64,000 nucleotides of DNA from Shinella zoogloeoides (GCF_033705735.1 NZ_CP131130.1:809001-873000); one strand, 5' to 3'. Shown: positions 40,277-50,455, counted from the stretch's first letter. Made by a program: numbers and translations. The notes: generated by a model not told the origin, from the letters alone.

Positions 40277-41400
40277 CAGGGGAAGCGTGCGGGACTGAAG
40301 GTCTCGGCCCCGATGCCCTCGCGGGCGAGCGGCTCCGGCACCGGGCTTTCCGTGAGGAGGGCGGCGGCAAGGCTGCCGAGGGCGGGCGAGGTGAGGATGC
40401 CGTAACCGCCCTGGCCGGCGAGCCAGAAGAAGGACGGCTCGTCCTGAGCCGGCCCGACGATGGGCAGGCGGTCGGCGGAAAAGCTGCGCATGCCGGCCCA
40501 GCTGCGGAAGACCCGGCGCACACTGAGCGTCGTCGCCTCCTCGACATAATGGGCGGCATAGGCGATGTCGATTTCCTCCGGCTGCACGTCGGCGGGCTCG
40601 CAGGGCGTGGCGTCGGCGGGCGAGGCAAGCAGGCGGCCGCCTTCCGGCTTGAAATAGAACGTGTCCTCGATCTCGTTCATTTCCGGCAGGCTGCCCGCAT
40701 CCACGCCCTCCGGCAGGTCGACCGTGACGGCGGTGCGCCGGTGCGGCAGGATGCCGAGGGGCTTGACGCCGGACAGGCTGGCGACCGTGTCCGCCCAGCC
40801 GCCCGCCGCATTGACGAGCACGCCGGCGGAAAGGGTTTCGCCATTGGTCTCGATCAGCCACCGGCCGCCGTCCCGTCGGGCGCCGGTGAAGGGACGCCTT
40901 TCGAGGACCTGCGCGCCGTTGTGCCGGGCGTGGCGGGCATAGGCCTGCAGGAGCGCGTCCACCTCGATGTCCCAATAGTCCGGGTCGAAATAGGCGGCCG
41001 CGACATAGGCCGGGTTCATGATGGGCGTGCGGGCAAGAAGCGCAGCCTCGTCCAGCCACTCGACGGCGACGCCGAGCGCCTTCGTCTGCTCGAAGCGTTC
41101 GCGCACCAGCGCAGCCTTGTCCTCGGCGCCGAACAGGATGCTGCCGCGTGCGACGAGAAGCGGCACGGCGGCAAAGCCCTCCGGCGGGCTTATCATGAAG
41201 GCATGGCTGGCGCGGGCCAGCGCGTTCACGAGGGGGGCGTTGTCGCGCAGGGTGAATTCGGCGGCCGAGCGGCCGGTGCTGTGGTAGCCGAGCGCTTCCT
41301 CCCGCTCCAGCACCACGACGGAGCGGTGCGGGCTCAGGAAATAGGCGAGCGACAGGCCGGCAATGCCGCCGCCGATGATTGCGATGTCGAAAGTCTGCAT
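40276..41400 (-). CDS. FAD-dependent D-arginine dehydrogenase-like oxidoreductase
   Basis: 374 residues of the D-amino acid oxidase (DAO) family. The FAD-binding GxGxxG is at the N-terminus (IAIIGGGIAGLSLAYFLS), followed by EREEALGYHSTGRSAA, VLVNAAGGWAD and the C-terminal GQGGYGILTSPALG. The GYHSTGRSAA stretch, the VQPEEIDIAYAAHYVEEATTLSVRR segment and the overall length closely resemble P. aeruginosa D-arginine dehydrogenase (DauA), which deaminates D-arginine and other D-amino acids. The exact substrate is inference. A LysR gene precedes it by 82 bp on the same strand and probably controls it. Confidence 0.85.
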   Translation of the reverse strand: MQTFDIAIIGGGIAGLSLAYFLSPHRSVVVLEREEALGYHSTGRSAAEFTLRDNAPLVNALARASHAFMISPPEGFAAVPLLVARGSILFGAEDKAALVRERFEQTKALGVAVEWLDEAALLARTPIMNPAYVAAAYFDPDYWDIEVDALLQAYARHARHNGAQVLERRPFTGARRDGGRWLIETNGETLSAGVLVNAAGGWADTVASLSGVKPLGILPHRRTAVTVDLPEGVDAGSLPEMNEIEDTFYFKPEGGRLLASPADATPCEPADVQPEEIDIAYAAHYVEEATTLSVRRVFRSWAGMRSFSADRLPIVGPAQDEPSFFWLAGQGGYGILTSPALGSLAAALLTESPVPEPLAREGIGAETFSPARFP

Positions 41401-41450
41401 GGCCGCCTCCGTCTGTTTGTGGAGAAAGGCCTACGAAAGCTGCCGATATT

Positions 41451-41472
41451 CTTCAAATTTATAGCGCTGAAG
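41451..41472. promoter_or_regulatory. Possible LysR-type operator
   Basis: CTTCA-N12-TGAAG lies in the 82-bp gap between the LysR gene and the oxidoreductase. The dyad and AT-rich centre fit LysR sites, but short dyads arise by chance. Confidence 0.3.
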
Positions 41473-41482
41473 GCGGGTATCA

Positions 41483-42436
41483 TCAGGATTGATGTGGCTC
41501 GCCCCAGCGCCAGACGGGCACGTCGGCGATATGGGCGAGGAAGGCGCGCTCGGCCGGGTTGAGCGCCGACCCGGGATTGGTGATGCGGAAGGTCTCCGTC
41601 ACCGGCAGGTCGTCATAGGGCGGCAATTGCCAGAGCTCGCCGGCGGCCAGCGCCGGGTCGGTGAGGTGGGCCGGCAGCATGCCGATGCCGGCATTGGCGA
41701 CGACGAGGCGCAGCACCTCCTCGACGTTGAAGGCCAGCGCCCGCACCTGCTGGCCGAAGGAGCCGACGGCACGCACCGCCGTCACCGGCCCCATATGCGG
41801 CCCGCCGAGCACGTCGGCGAGGAAGCTGACATAGGGCTCGCCGCGCAGATCCTCCAGCCGCGCGTCGCGCCTGCCGAACAGCCGGTGTCCGCGCCCGCAA
41901 TAAAGCGCATAGCGCTCGAAGCAGAAGGGCACCTTGTCCAGCCCCTCGGGAATGATGCCGTCCGAAAGGCCGAGCGTCGCGACGCCCCGCTCGACCGAGC
42001 GGATCACGTCCGTCGTCGTCTCTACCGTCACGCCGACGGTGACGCGCGGATGCAGCCGGAAGAAATCGGCGATCGCCCGGTCCCATTCCGGGTTCATGGC
42101 ATGGCTGACGGCGTGGATGGTGATATGCCCGGCAATGTCCTCGCCGGAGGGTTCCATCGCCTCCGGCAGGCGCACGATGGCGGTGAAGATGTCGCGGCAG
42201 AGCGCATGGAGGCGCTCGCCGGCTTCCGTCAGCTCGAAGCGGCCGGGGCTGCGGTCGATCAGCCGGTGGCCGACCGATTGCTCCAGCCGTTTCAGCGCCA
42301 TGCTGACGGCCGGCTGTTGCAGCAGCAGCCGGTTCGCCGCCCGCGTGATCGAGCCTTCCTCCACCACGACGACGAAGGTGCGCAGGAGGTTCCAGTCGAG
42401 ATTGTGGGCGAAGCGTTCGAGGCGGTTGATCGGCAT
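41483..42436 (-). CDS. LysR family transcriptional regulator
   Basis: 317 residues. The N-terminal HTH (LDWNLLRTFVVVVEEGSITRAANRLLLQQPAVSMALKRLEQSVGHRLIDR) is a standard LysR domain, followed by a LysR substrate-binding domain with GHITIHAVSH, TLGLSDGIIPEGLDKVPFCFERY and LVVANAGIGMLPAHL. The ATG at 42436 (MPINRLERF) is preferred to one 48 bp upstream. It probably regulates the D-amino-acid dehydrogenase-like gene downstream and perhaps the binding-protein gene upstream. Confidence 0.9.
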   Translation of the reverse strand: MPINRLERFAHNLDWNLLRTFVVVVEEGSITRAANRLLLQQPAVSMALKRLEQSVGHRLIDRSPGRFELTEAGERLHALCRDIFTAIVRLPEAMEPSGEDIAGHITIHAVSHAMNPEWDRAIADFFRLHPRVTVGVTVETTTDVIRSVERGVATLGLSDGIIPEGLDKVPFCFERYALYCGRGHRLFGRRDARLEDLRGEPYVSFLADVLGGPHMGPVTAVRAVGSFGQQVRALAFNVEEVLRLVVANAGIGMLPAHLTDPALAAGELWQLPPYDDLPVTETFRITNPGSALNPAERAFLAHIADVPVWRWGEPHQS

Positions 42437-42493
42437 GCGCCTAGCTAGGACGGCGGGGCGGGGGAAGGCAAGGGCTCTTGCCATGCGCGGCCG

Positions 42494-42613
42494 GGCTGCC
42501 CCTCATCCCGCTGCCGCGACCTTCTCCCCGTAAACGGGGAGAAGGGGAATGGTGCACTGATTTCCCCAAGCAACTCTGGCGGAGAGAAAGTGGCCGGCAG
42601 GCCGGATGAGGGC
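42494..42613. repeat. RIME-like rhizobial intergenic palindromic element
   Basis: About 120 bp. The centre is an 11-bp perfect hairpin (CCTTCTCCCCG at 42520-42530 with CGGGGAGAAGG at 42535-42545, loop TAAA). Outer inverted ends are CCCCTCATCC (42499-42508) and GGATGAGGG (42604-42612), with the right end CCGGCAGGCCGGATGAGGG also found after metZ. This is the layout of RIME1 elements of Rhizobiaceae. It lies between the LysR gene and the binding-protein gene. Confidence 0.8.
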
Positions 42614-42630
42614 GCGCTACGCTCCCACGC

Positions 42631-43407
42631 TCACTTCATCGTATAGATATCGATCGAGAAGTACTTGTCGTTGATCTTCTGATATGTCCCGTCCTCGCGG
42701 ATGGCCTTCAGCGCGGCGTTCAGCTTCTCGCGCAGGTCGTTGTCATCCTGACGCACGGCGATGCCGACGCCTTCGCCGACGAATTTCGGATCGGTGATGG
42801 GCTTGCCGATCAATTCGCAGCAGGCCTTGCCGTCGTCGTTCTTGGTGACCCAGTCGAGCAGCGGGATCATGTCGCCGACCTGAAGGTCGAGACGGCCGTT
42901 GGCCATGTCGAGGTTCACTTCGTCCTGCGTCGGGTAGAGCTTGATGTCGGCGTCCGGATAGACGGCGGCGGCATAGTCGGCCTGCGTGGTGCCGGACTGG
43001 GCGCCGATGGTCTTGCCCTTCATGCCTTCATTGGTGAAGTCGGTGATGCCGGAATTCTTCGGCGCGGCATGGGTCATGGCGGCAAGATAGTAGGGGTCGG
43101 TGAAGGCGACCTGCTTCTTGCGCTCCTCGGTGATGAACATCGAGGCGATGATCATGTCGTATTTCTTGGCGATGAGGCCCGGAATGATGCCGTCCCAGTC
43201 CTGGCCGACGACTTCGCATTCGACCTTCATCTTCTCGCAGAGCGCAAGACCGATCTCCACGTCGAAGCCGCCGAGCTTGCCGGCCGAATCCTGGAAGTTG
43301 AAGGGCGGGTAGGCGCCTTCCGTGCCGATCTTCAGCGTCTCGGCGGATGCAGCGGCCGAAAGCAGGGTGGAGCTTGCGAGAGCCAGCGCAAGAAGCATTC
43401 TTTTCAT
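42631..43407 (-). CDS. ABC transporter substrate-binding protein, basic amino acid type
   Basis: 258 residues with a signal peptide cleaved after ASA (residues 20-22 region). It is a family 3 solute-binding protein (SBP_bac_3): LKIGTEGAYPPFNFQDSAGKLGGFDVEIG, IASMFITEERKKQVAFTDPYY, IGAQSGTTQADYA and VGEGVGIAVRQDD. It is most like the lysine/arginine/ornithine/histidine or opine binders. No permease or ATPase gene lies next to it, so it is an orphan binding protein that must use a transporter encoded elsewhere. It is on the same strand as the LysR gene and divergent from nothing nearby. Confidence 0.87.
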   Translation of the reverse strand: MKRMLLALALASSTLLSAAASAETLKIGTEGAYPPFNFQDSAGKLGGFDVEIGLALCEKMKVECEVVGQDWDGIIPGLIAKKYDMIIASMFITEERKKQVAFTDPYYLAAMTHAAPKNSGITDFTNEGMKGKTIGAQSGTTQADYAAAVYPDADIKLYPTQDEVNLDMANGRLDLQVGDMIPLLDWVTKNDDGKACCELIGKPITDPKFVGEGVGIAVRQDDNDLREKLNAALKAIREDGTYQKINDKYFSIDIYTMK

Positions 43408-43522
43408 GGTTGTTCCCCAGTTGTGATTGCGAGCAATGGGGAACGGTAGCGCGGGCCCGCGCATAAACGAAATAGATAGCCATAATGTTGGCTATCATTT
43501 CAGTTTATGCGCTTTGCCTGTT

Positions 43523-44509
43523 TTACCAGCGCTGGTGGACATGCGGTGCGACGAGGCGCTCATAGACCTCGCGCGTCGCTTCCATCACGTTTTCCGGGAT
43601 GGGCGGCAGGTTCGCGGCCGCGGCGTTGGCCTTCGCCTGTTCGCCGTTGCGCGCACCCGGAATGACGACGCTGACGGCATCCGCCATCAGGATCCAGCGC
43701 AGCGCGAAGGCGGCCATGCTCTCGCCTGCCGGCACCAGCGCGCGGATTTCCTCGACGGCTTGCAGGCCCGTCTCGAAAGGCACGCCGGCAAAGGTCTCGC
43801 CGACGTCGAACGCATCACCGTTGCGGTTGAAGTTGCGGTGGTCGTCGGCGGCAAAGGCGGTGTCGCGCGTGATCTTGCCGGAGAGCAGGCCGCTTGCCAG
43901 CGGCACGCGGGCGATGATCGCGACCTTGCGGCGGGCGGCCTCCTGGAAGAAGAGCCTCGCCGGGCGCTGGCGGAAGATGTTGTAGATGATCTGCACGCTG
44001 ACGACGCCCGGATATTCGATGGCCTTCAGCGCTTCCTCGACCTTCTCGACGCTGACGCCGTAATCGGCGATCTTGCCGGCGGCCTTGATCTCCTCCAGCG
44101 CCTGGAAGACCTCGGGGCGGTAATAGACTTCGGTCGGCGGGCAATGGAGCTGCACGAGGTCGAGGCATTCGACGCCGAGATTCGTCAGGCTGCGGTCGAT
44201 GAAAGCTTCGAGATTGGCCTTGTTGTAGCCGTCAGCGACATGCGGGGAGAGCCGACGGCCGGCCTTGGTCGCCACCATCGGGCGTTCGCCGCCACGTTCC
44301 TTCAGCACGTCGGCGATGATCTTTTCCGAACGGCCGTCGCCATAGACGTCGGCGGTGTCGATGAAGGTCATGCCGGCATCGAGCGCGGCGTGAAGGGCGG
44401 CGCGGCCATCCGCTTCGCTGACGTCACCCCAGGCGCCGCCGATCTGCCAGGCGCCGAAGCCGATATCCGTGGTGGTGAAGCCCGTACGGCCGAATGTGCG
44501 ATGTCTCAT
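43523..44509 (-). CDS. Aldo/keto reductase
   Basis: 328 residues with the TIM-barrel AKR signature: FGAWQIGGAWG, the catalytic Asp-Tyr-Lys-His set (GMTFIDTADVYGDGRSEKIIADVL, MVATKAG and LDLVQLHCPP), and the C-terminal NADP-binding VVIPGARNGEQAKANAAAANL. The substrate is unknown. It is downstream of hutD on the same strand by 71 bp. Its ribosome site lies in the 3' arm of a perfect 11-bp inverted repeat, described separately. Confidence 0.88.
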   Translation of the reverse strand: MRHRTFGRTGFTTTDIGFGAWQIGGAWGDVSEADGRAALHAALDAGMTFIDTADVYGDGRSEKIIADVLKERGGERPMVATKAGRRLSPHVADGYNKANLEAFIDRSLTNLGVECLDLVQLHCPPTEVYYRPEVFQALEEIKAAGKIADYGVSVEKVEEALKAIEYPGVVSVQIIYNIFRQRPARLFFQEAARRKVAIIARVPLASGLLSGKITRDTAFAADDHRNFNRNGDAFDVGETFAGVPFETGLQAVEEIRALVPAGESMAAFALRWILMADAVSVVIPGARNGEQAKANAAAANLPPIPENVMEATREVYERLVAPHVHQRW

Positions 44510-44515
44510 GAAAAT

Positions 44516-44544
44516 CTCCCGGCAAAAAATGAATTTGCCGGGAG
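44516..44544 (-). promoter_or_regulatory. Hairpin that contains the ribosome binding site of the aldo/keto reductase
   Basis: CTCCCGGCAAA at 44516-44526 and TTTGCCGGGAG at 44534-44544 are perfect 11-bp inverted repeats with a 7-nt loop. On the minus-strand message the 3' arm ends in GGGAG, which is the Shine-Dalgarno motif 6-7 nt before the ATG at 44509. Folding would hide it. Confidence 0.6.
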
Positions 44545-44580
44545 GTAACATCCCGGGAAGGGACGGACAAGGAACGCCGG

Positions 44581-45159
44581 TCAGGCCGGCGTGATTTCGA
44601 CGAGGTAGAACGCGGCACTTGCACCCGCCGGCACCACTTCCGCCTCTTCCGCGCTATCGAGCACGAGGGCGTCGAGCGGCTGGAGGCCGACGAGGCCATC
44701 CGCCGTGGAGACACCGAGCGGTTCGAGCGCCAGTAGCAGGCGCTGGCCCGACGATGCCGGGAGCGCCTTCGCGCCCTCGGCGACGTGGTGCGCGAGGCCG
44801 TGCCGGAAAACACCGCGCCGCGTCATCACGTTGAGGTCGGTGATCGGCCCGCCGGGCAGGCGTGCTGTGGTCGGCGCATCGGCCGGGAAGGGGAGCGGCG
44901 CGGACTTTGGTGTCAGCAGCCTCTCGCCAAGCCCTTCGATGGACAGTTCCATGCCGTCGCCCGTAAGCACCGCCAGCGTGCGGTCGATGCCGGGGAAGAC
45001 GGAGAAGGGACCGTCGCTCGCCACGCCCGCCATGCTGACGCGCCAGCCGAAATCCGAAAGGCTCGCGCCTTCCGGATGCACGATCACCTCGACCGTCTCG
45101 CCGCCGCCGTTCTTCCACGGCATGCGGCGATGGTCTGCGTTGCGGAGCAACCGGCTCAT
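44581..45159 (-). CDS. hutD: HutD family protein
   Basis: 192 residues forming a cupin-like HutD domain: HRRMPWKNGGGETVEVIVHPEGASLSDFGWRVSMAGVASDGPFSVFPGIDRTLAVLTGDGMEL. HutD is thought to limit the level of urocanate or other pathway intermediates in Pseudomonas; it has no proven enzymatic role. Its ATG overlaps the hutU stop by one base (TGATG), implying translational coupling. It is the last gene of the hutI-H-G-U-D operon. Confidence 0.9.
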   Translation of the reverse strand: MSRLLRNADHRRMPWKNGGGETVEVIVHPEGASLSDFGWRVSMAGVASDGPFSVFPGIDRTLAVLTGDGMELSIEGLGERLLTPKSAPLPFPADAPTTARLPGGPITDLNVMTRRGVFRHGLAHHVAEGAKALPASSGQRLLLALEPLGVSTADGLVGLQPLDALVLDSAEEAEVVPAGASAAFYLVEITPA

Positions 45160-46835
45160 CAGTTGCCCAGGATGCCCGGCAGGCGCAGGCCCTTTTCACG
45201 GGCGCAGTCGAGCGCGATGTCGTAGCCCGCATCGGCGTGGCGCATGACGCCGGTCGCCGGGTCGTTCCACAAGACGCGGCCAACGCGCTCGGCGGCTTCA
45301 TCCGTGCCGTCGCAGCAGATGACGACGCCCGAATGCTGCGAGAAGCCCATGCCGACGCCGCCGCCGTGGTGGAGCGACACCCAGGTCGCGCCGGATGCGG
45401 TGTTGAGCAGGGCGTTGAGCAGCGGCCAGTCGGATACGGCGTCCGAGCCGTCCTTCATCGATTCCGTCTCGCGGTTCGGCGAGGCGACGGAACCCGAATC
45501 GAGGTGGTCGCGGCCGATGACGATCGGAGCCTTCAGCTCGCCGTTCTTGACCATCTCGTTGAAGGCGAGGCCGAGGCGATGGCGGTCGCCGAGGCCGACC
45601 CAGCAAATGCGCGCCGGCAGGCCCTGGAAGGCGATGCGGTCCTTCGCCATGTCCAGCCAGTTGTGCAGGTGCTTGTTGTCGGGCAGCAGTTCCTTCACCT
45701 TGGCGTCGGTCTTGTAGATGTCTTCCGGATCGCCCGAGAGAGCGGCCCAGCGGAACGGACCGATGCCCTTGCAGAACAGCGGGCGGATATAGGCCGGCAC
45801 GAAGCCCGGGAAGGCGAAGGCGTTTTCAAGACCTTCTTCCTTGGCGACCTGGCGGATGTTGTTGCCGTAGTCGAAGGTCGGGATGCCCATGTCCTGGAAG
45901 GCGATCATGGCTTCGACATGCTCGCGCATGGAAGCGCGGGCGGCCTTTTCGACGGCCTTCGGATCGCTTTCGCGCTTTGCCTTCCACTCGGCCATCGTCC
46001 AGCCCTTCGGCAGGTAGCCGTTGATCGGGTCGTGGGCGGAGGTCTGGTCGGTGACCATGTCGGGGCGGATGCCGCGGCGGATCATCTCGGGGAGGATTTC
46101 GGCAGCGTTGCCGAGCAGGCCCACGGACTTGGCTTCGCCAGCCTTCGTCCAGCGGTCGATCATCGCCATGGCTTCGTCGAGCGTTTCGGCCTTCTCGTCG
46201 ATGTAGCGGGTGCGCAGGCGGAAATCGATCGAGTCCGGGTTGCACTCGACGGCAAGGCACGAGGCGCCGGCCATGACCGCGGCGAGCGGCTGGGCGCCGC
46301 CCATGCCGCCGAGGCCGCCGGTGAGGACCCACTTGCCCTTGAGGTTGCCGTTATAGTGCTGGCGGCCGGCTTCCACGAAGGTCTCGTAGGTGCCCTGAAC
46401 GATGCCCTGCGAGCCGATATAGATCCACGAGCCGGCCGTCATCTGGCCGTACATGGCAAGGCCCTTCTTATCCAGCTCGTTGAAGTGATCCCAGGTGGCC
46501 CAGTGCGGCACGAGGTTGGAGTTGGCGATGAGAACGCGCGGCGCATCCTTGTGCGTGCGGAAGATGCCGACCGGCTTGCCGGACTGCACGATCAGCGTCT
46601 CGTTTTCTTCAAGGTCGCGCAGCGAGGCGACGATCTTGTCGAAATCGGCCCAGGTGCGGGCGGCGCGGCCGATGCCGCCATAGACGACCAGCTCGTGCGG
46701 GTTTTCCGCGACGTCGGGGTCGAGGTTGTTCATCAGCATGCGCAGCGGCGCTTCGGTCAGCCAGCTCTTGGCGGTGCGTTCGGTGCCGGTGGCGGCGCGG
46801 ACTTCGCGGATATTGTGGCGGGGATTGTCGGTCAT
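45159..46835 (-). CDS. hutU: Urocanate hydratase
   Basis: 558 residues, the expected length for urocanase. It converts urocanate to imidazolonepropionate using tightly bound NAD+. The NAD-binding [18 protein letters not shown], the active-site cysteine region [16 protein letters not shown] and the [15 protein letters not shown] segment are all present. It is the fourth gene of the minus-strand hut operon and overlaps hutD. Confidence 0.98.
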   Translation of the reverse strand: MTDNPRHNIREVRAATGTERTAKSWLTEAPLRMLMNNLDPDVAENPHELVVYGGIGRAARTWADFDKIVASLRDLEENETLIVQSGKPVGIFRTHKDAPRVLIANSNLVPHWATWDHFNELDKKGLAMYGQMTAGSWIYIGSQGIVQGTYETFVEAGRQHYNGNLKGKWVLTGGLGGMGGAQPLAAVMAGASCLAVECNPDSIDFRLRTRYIDEKAETLDEAMAMIDRWTKAGEAKSVGLLGNAAEILPEMIRRGIRPDMVTDQTSAHDPINGYLPKGWTMAEWKAKRESDPKAVEKAARASMREHVEAMIAFQDMGIPTFDYGNNIRQVAKEEGLENAFAFPGFVPAYIRPLFCKGIGPFRWAALSGDPEDIYKTDAKVKELLPDNKHLHNWLDMAKDRIAFQGLPARICWVGLGDRHRLGLAFNEMVKNGELKAPIVIGRDHLDSGSVASPNRETESMKDGSDAVSDWPLLNALLNTASGATWVSLHHGGGVGMGFSQHSGVVICCDGTDEAAERVGRVLWNDPATGVMRHADAGYDIALDCAREKGLRLPGILGN

Positions 46836-46851
46836 GGCTGGTTCTCCCGGG

Positions 46852-47652
46852 TCAGCGTGTGAGGGTGGAGGCGAGCGCCTCGATGCGTTGCAGAATGTCT
46901 TTCAGGTGAATGCGCAGGCGTGCGGCCTTGTCCGCGTCCAGATCGAAGGGTGGAACCTCCGTGGACAGATGGCTCACCTGGGCGAGCTCCATCTGGATGG
47001 CGTGCACGCCGGTTTCCGGCTTGCCGTAATGGCGTGTCGTCCAGCCGCCCTTGAAGCGGCCATTGAGGATGCTGGTATAGCCTTCAGCCTTCGCGCAGAC
47101 GTCGAACGTCGCCGTTTCGATTTCCTTCGCGCAGGTGCGCCCCATGTCGGTGCCGACGTTGAAATCCGGCAGCCGGCCTTCGAACAGGAAGGGGATCAGC
47201 GAGCGGATCGAGTGGCAGTCGTAGAGGATCGCCACGCCGTGGATCGCCTTCACGCGCTCGATCTCGGCGGCGAGGGCCGCGTGGTAGGGCGCATGGAAAT
47301 TGGCGAGCCGGTAGGCGATGTCGGCCTCGGTCGGCGTTTCGCCGTCCTTCCAGATCGGCTTGCCGTCGAAATCCGTCTCCGGAACGAGGCCCGTCGTGTT
47401 CTGGCCGGGATAGAGGCTGACGCCAGCCGGATCCCGGTTGGCGTCGATGACATAGCGGTGGAACGTGGCGCGCACCGTCGTCACGTCGGGCAGCAGGCCG
47501 TCATAGAGACGTTCGATGTGCCAGTCCGTATCCGCGAGGATGCGGCCATTGTCGTTCAGGCGCTCCCGGATATCGGCAGGAACATCCGTGCCGGTATGCG
47601 GGAAGGCGAGAATGACGGGCGAGGTGCCCTGGTGGGTTTCGAAGAGTGCCAT
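46852..47652 (-). CDS. hutG: N-formylglutamate deformylase
   Basis: 266 residues of the N-formylglutamate amidohydrolase family: [56 protein letters not shown] and [17 protein letters not shown]. It is the last step of the five-step histidine route, releasing formate and glutamate. Its presence with hutF shows that this organism uses the formylglutamate branch rather than formiminoglutamase. It starts 1 bp after the hutH stop. Confidence 0.95.
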   Translation of the reverse strand: MALFETHQGTSPVILAFPHTGTDVPADIRERLNDNGRILADTDWHIERLYDGLLPDVTTVRATFHRYVIDANRDPAGVSLYPGQNTTGLVPETDFDGKPIWKDGETPTEADIAYRLANFHAPYHAALAAEIERVKAIHGVAILYDCHSIRSLIPFLFEGRLPDFNVGTDMGRTCAKEIETATFDVCAKAEGYTSILNGRFKGGWTTRHYGKPETGVHAIQMELAQVSHLSTEVPPFDLDADKAARLRIHLKDILQRIEALASTLTR

Positions 47653-47653
47653 G

Positions 47654-49189
47654 TCAGGCCTCCAGAACCGGCAGGATACCCTTGGTGACGGAAGCGGCGA
47701 GCGCGCCCGAGGAGACGAACGTGCCGGCGGCGGCGAGGTCCGGCGCCATGTAGCGGTCTTCCTCCAGCGTCGGCACGACGGTGCGCAGCGCGGCGACGAC
47801 CTTCTGCAGCTCTGGGCTGGTGGTGAGCGGTGCGCGGAACTCGATGCCCTGGGCAGCCGTCAGCGCCTCGATGCCGATGATGGCGGAGAGGTTTTCCGTC
47901 ATGCGCAGCAGGCGGCGGGCGCCGTGGCAGGCCATGGAGACATGGTCTTCCTGGTTGGCGGAGGTTGGGGTGGAGTCGACCGAGGCCGGATGCGACATCT
48001 GCTTGTTCTCGCTCATCAGCGCGGCCGAAGTGACTTCCGCGATCATGAGGCCCGAATTGAGGCCCGGCTTCTTGGCGAGGAAGGCCGGCAGGCCGAAGGA
48101 GAGGGCCGGATCGACCAGCAGCGCGATGCGGCGCTGGGCGATGGCGCCGATCTCGCAGGTCGCAATCGCGATCTGGTCGGCGGCGAAGGCCACGGGCTCG
48201 GCATGGAAGTTGCCGCCGGAAACGACGCTGTTGTCCGACAGGACGAGCGGGTTGTCGGTCACGGCATTGGCTTCGATTTCGAGCGTATGGGCGGCCGAAC
48301 GCAGGAGGTCGAGGCAGGCGCCATCGACCTGCGGCTGGCAGCGGATGCAATAGGGATCCTGCACACGCTCGTCGCCGGTAATGTGGCTGTCGCGGATGAC
48401 GGAGCCGGCCAGCAGTGCACGAAGCGAGGCGGCCGCATCGATCTGGCCCTTATGGCCGCGCAGCGTGTGAATGTCGGGATGGAATGGCGCGGAGGACCCC
48501 ATGGCGGCGTCGGTGGAAAGCGCGCCGGTGACGAGCGCGGCCTGCGCGGCGCGATGGGCGCGGAAGAGGCCGGCAAGCGCAAGGCCGGTGGAGACCTGCG
48601 TGCCGTTGATCAGTGCGAGGCCTTCCTTGGCGGCCAGAACGACCGGCTTCAGGCCGGCCTTTTCGAGGGCCTTGCCACCCGGCATACGGTCGCCGGCATA
48701 GATGGCTTCGCCTTCGCCGATCATGACGGCCGTCATGTGGGCGAGGGGAGCGAGGTCGCCCGAGGCGCCGACGGAACCCTGTTCGGGAATGACCGGGATG
48801 ACACCCTTGGCCTGCATGGCTTCGAGCAGACGGACGATCTCGATACGCACGCCGGATGCGCCGCGGCCGAGCGAGATCAGCTTCAGCGCCATGATGAGGC
48901 GCACGATGTTTTCCGCAAGCGGTTTGCCCACGCCGCAGCAGTGCGACAGGATCAGGTTGCGCTGGAGCGTCGCGACATCGGCCGGTGCGATCTTGATGGA
49001 GGCGAGTTTGCCGAAGCCGGTATTGATGCCGTAGACCGGCTCGTCGCCGGCGGCGATTTCCGCGATGCGCGCGGCGGCCTTCTGGATGCCGGCGTCGAAG
49101 GACGCGTCAAGCTTGGCGGCTTCGCCGGTCCAGTAGATGGTTTCGAGGGTTTTCAGGGGCACGGAGCCCGGATGAAGCGTGATCGTCAT
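47654..49189 (-). CDS. hutH: Histidine ammonia-lyase
   Basis: 511 residues. Histidase deaminates L-histidine to urocanate, the first step of the pathway. The Ala-Ser-Gly that forms the MIO cofactor is in [16 protein letters not shown]. Further signatures are [28 protein letters not shown] and [15 protein letters not shown]. It lies between hutI and hutG in the minus-strand operon. Confidence 0.98.
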   Translation of the reverse strand: MTITLHPGSVPLKTLETIYWTGEAAKLDASFDAGIQKAAARIAEIAAGDEPVYGINTGFGKLASIKIAPADVATLQRNLILSHCCGVGKPLAENIVRLIMALKLISLGRGASGVRIEIVRLLEAMQAKGVIPVIPEQGSVGASGDLAPLAHMTAVMIGEGEAIYAGDRMPGGKALEKAGLKPVVLAAKEGLALINGTQVSTGLALAGLFRAHRAAQAALVTGALSTDAAMGSSAPFHPDIHTLRGHKGQIDAAASLRALLAGSVIRDSHITGDERVQDPYCIRCQPQVDGACLDLLRSAAHTLEIEANAVTDNPLVLSDNSVVSGGNFHAEPVAFAADQIAIATCEIGAIAQRRIALLVDPALSFGLPAFLAKKPGLNSGLMIAEVTSAALMSENKQMSHPASVDSTPTSANQEDHVSMACHGARRLLRMTENLSAIIGIEALTAAQGIEFRAPLTTSPELQKVVAALRTVVPTLEEDRYMAPDLAAAGTFVSSGALAASVTKGILPVLEA

Positions 49190-49231
49190 GTTTCATTTCC
49201 CGATGCAGCGCACAGGCTGCGTATGATGTGA

Positions 49232-50455
49232 TCAGTGTCCGCTGCGGATACGGGCATGCATGGGGTTGAAGCCCATGCGGTAGACCAGTTCCGCCGGCCG
49301 GCCGATATTCCAGAGAACGAAATCGGCCCATTTTCCGGCCTCAAGCGTCCCCACCTCGTCGACCAGCCCAAGCGCGCGAGCGGCTTCGCGCGTCGTGCCG
49401 GCGATGCATTCCTCGACGGTCATGCCGAAGAGGGTTGCGGCCATATTCATGGTGAGGAGGAGGGAGGTGAGCGGCGACGTGCCGGGATTGGCGTCGGTTG
49501 CGACCGCCATTTTCACGCCGTGCTTGCGGAAGAGATCGACCGGCGGCTTCTTGGTTTCACGAATGAAGTAGAAGGCACCGGGGAGAATGACGGCGACGGT
49601 GCCGGCTTTCGCCATCGCGGCTGCGCCCGCATCGTCGGTATATTCGAGGTGATCGGCCGAAAGCGCACCGTAGTGGGCGGCAAGTTCGGCGCCGTGCAGA
49701 TTGGAAAGCTGGTCGGCATGGAGCTTGACCGGCAGGCCATGCGCCTTCGCGGCCTCGAAGACCTCGGTCATCTCGGCGGTCGAGAAGGCGATGCCCTCGC
49801 AGAAGCCGTCCACCGCATCGGCAAGCCCTTCGGCCGCGACGGCCGGCAGCATCTCGGTGACGACCTTCTTTATATAGGCCGTCTTGTCGCCGTTCATTTC
49901 CTGCGGCAGCGCATGGGCGCCGAGGAAGGTGGTGCGCACGGTGACGTCGCGCTCGTCGGCGATGCGGCGGGCCGCGCGCAGCGACTTCAGTTCGTTTTCC
50001 GTGTCGAGGCCGTAGCCGGACTTCATCTCGACCGTCGTCACGCCTTCGGCGATCAGCGCATCGAGGCGGGGCAGGGTTTCCCGCACCAGATCGTCCTCGC
50101 TTGCCGCGCGCAGTGCCTTCACCGAGGAGACGATGCCGCCGCCGGCCCGCGCGACCTCCTCATAGGAGGCGCCGGCAAGGCGAAGCTCGAATTCATGGGC
50201 GCGGTCGCCGGCATGCACGAGATGGGTGTGGCAGTCGATGAGGCCGGGCGTGATCCAGCGGCCTTCGCAATCGATGCTTTCGGCCTTGGCGAACGTGGCG
50301 GGAAGCTCCGCCTCCGGACCCGCAAAGGCGATGCGCCCGTCGACGACGGCGATCGCGCCGTTTTCCACGATGCCGAGGCCGGGCAGGCTTTCGTTGAGCG
50401 TCGCAAGCCGGGCATTGCGCCAGACGCGGGCGATGTCGTTTTCCGTTGCCGTCAT
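49232..50455 (-). CDS. hutI: Imidazolonepropionase
   Basis: 407 residues of the amidohydrolase superfamily. The metal-binding motifs [22 protein letters not shown] and [10 protein letters not shown] are present. It opens the imidazolone ring to N-formimino-L-glutamate. It is the first gene of the hutI-H-G-U-D operon; the ATG at 50455 ([15 protein letters not shown]) has GAGG upstream. Longer readings extend over the shared hut operator and are not supported. It is divergent from hutF. Confidence 0.96.
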   Translation of the reverse strand: MTATENDIARVWRNARLATLNESLPGLGIVENGAIAVVDGRIAFAGPEAELPATFAKAESIDCEGRWITPGLIDCHTHLVHAGDRAHEFELRLAGASYEEVARAGGGIVSSVKALRAASEDDLVRETLPRLDALIAEGVTTVEMKSGYGLDTENELKSLRAARRIADERDVTVRTTFLGAHALPQEMNGDKTAYIKKVVTEMLPAVAAEGLADAVDGFCEGIAFSTAEMTEVFEAAKAHGLPVKLHADQLSNLHGAELAAHYGALSADHLEYTDDAGAAAMAKAGTVAVILPGAFYFIRETKKPPVDLFRKHGVKMAVATDANPGTSPLTSLLLTMNMAATLFGMTVEECIAGTTREAARALGLVDEVGTLEAGKWADFVLWNIGRPAELVYRMGFNPMHARIRSGH

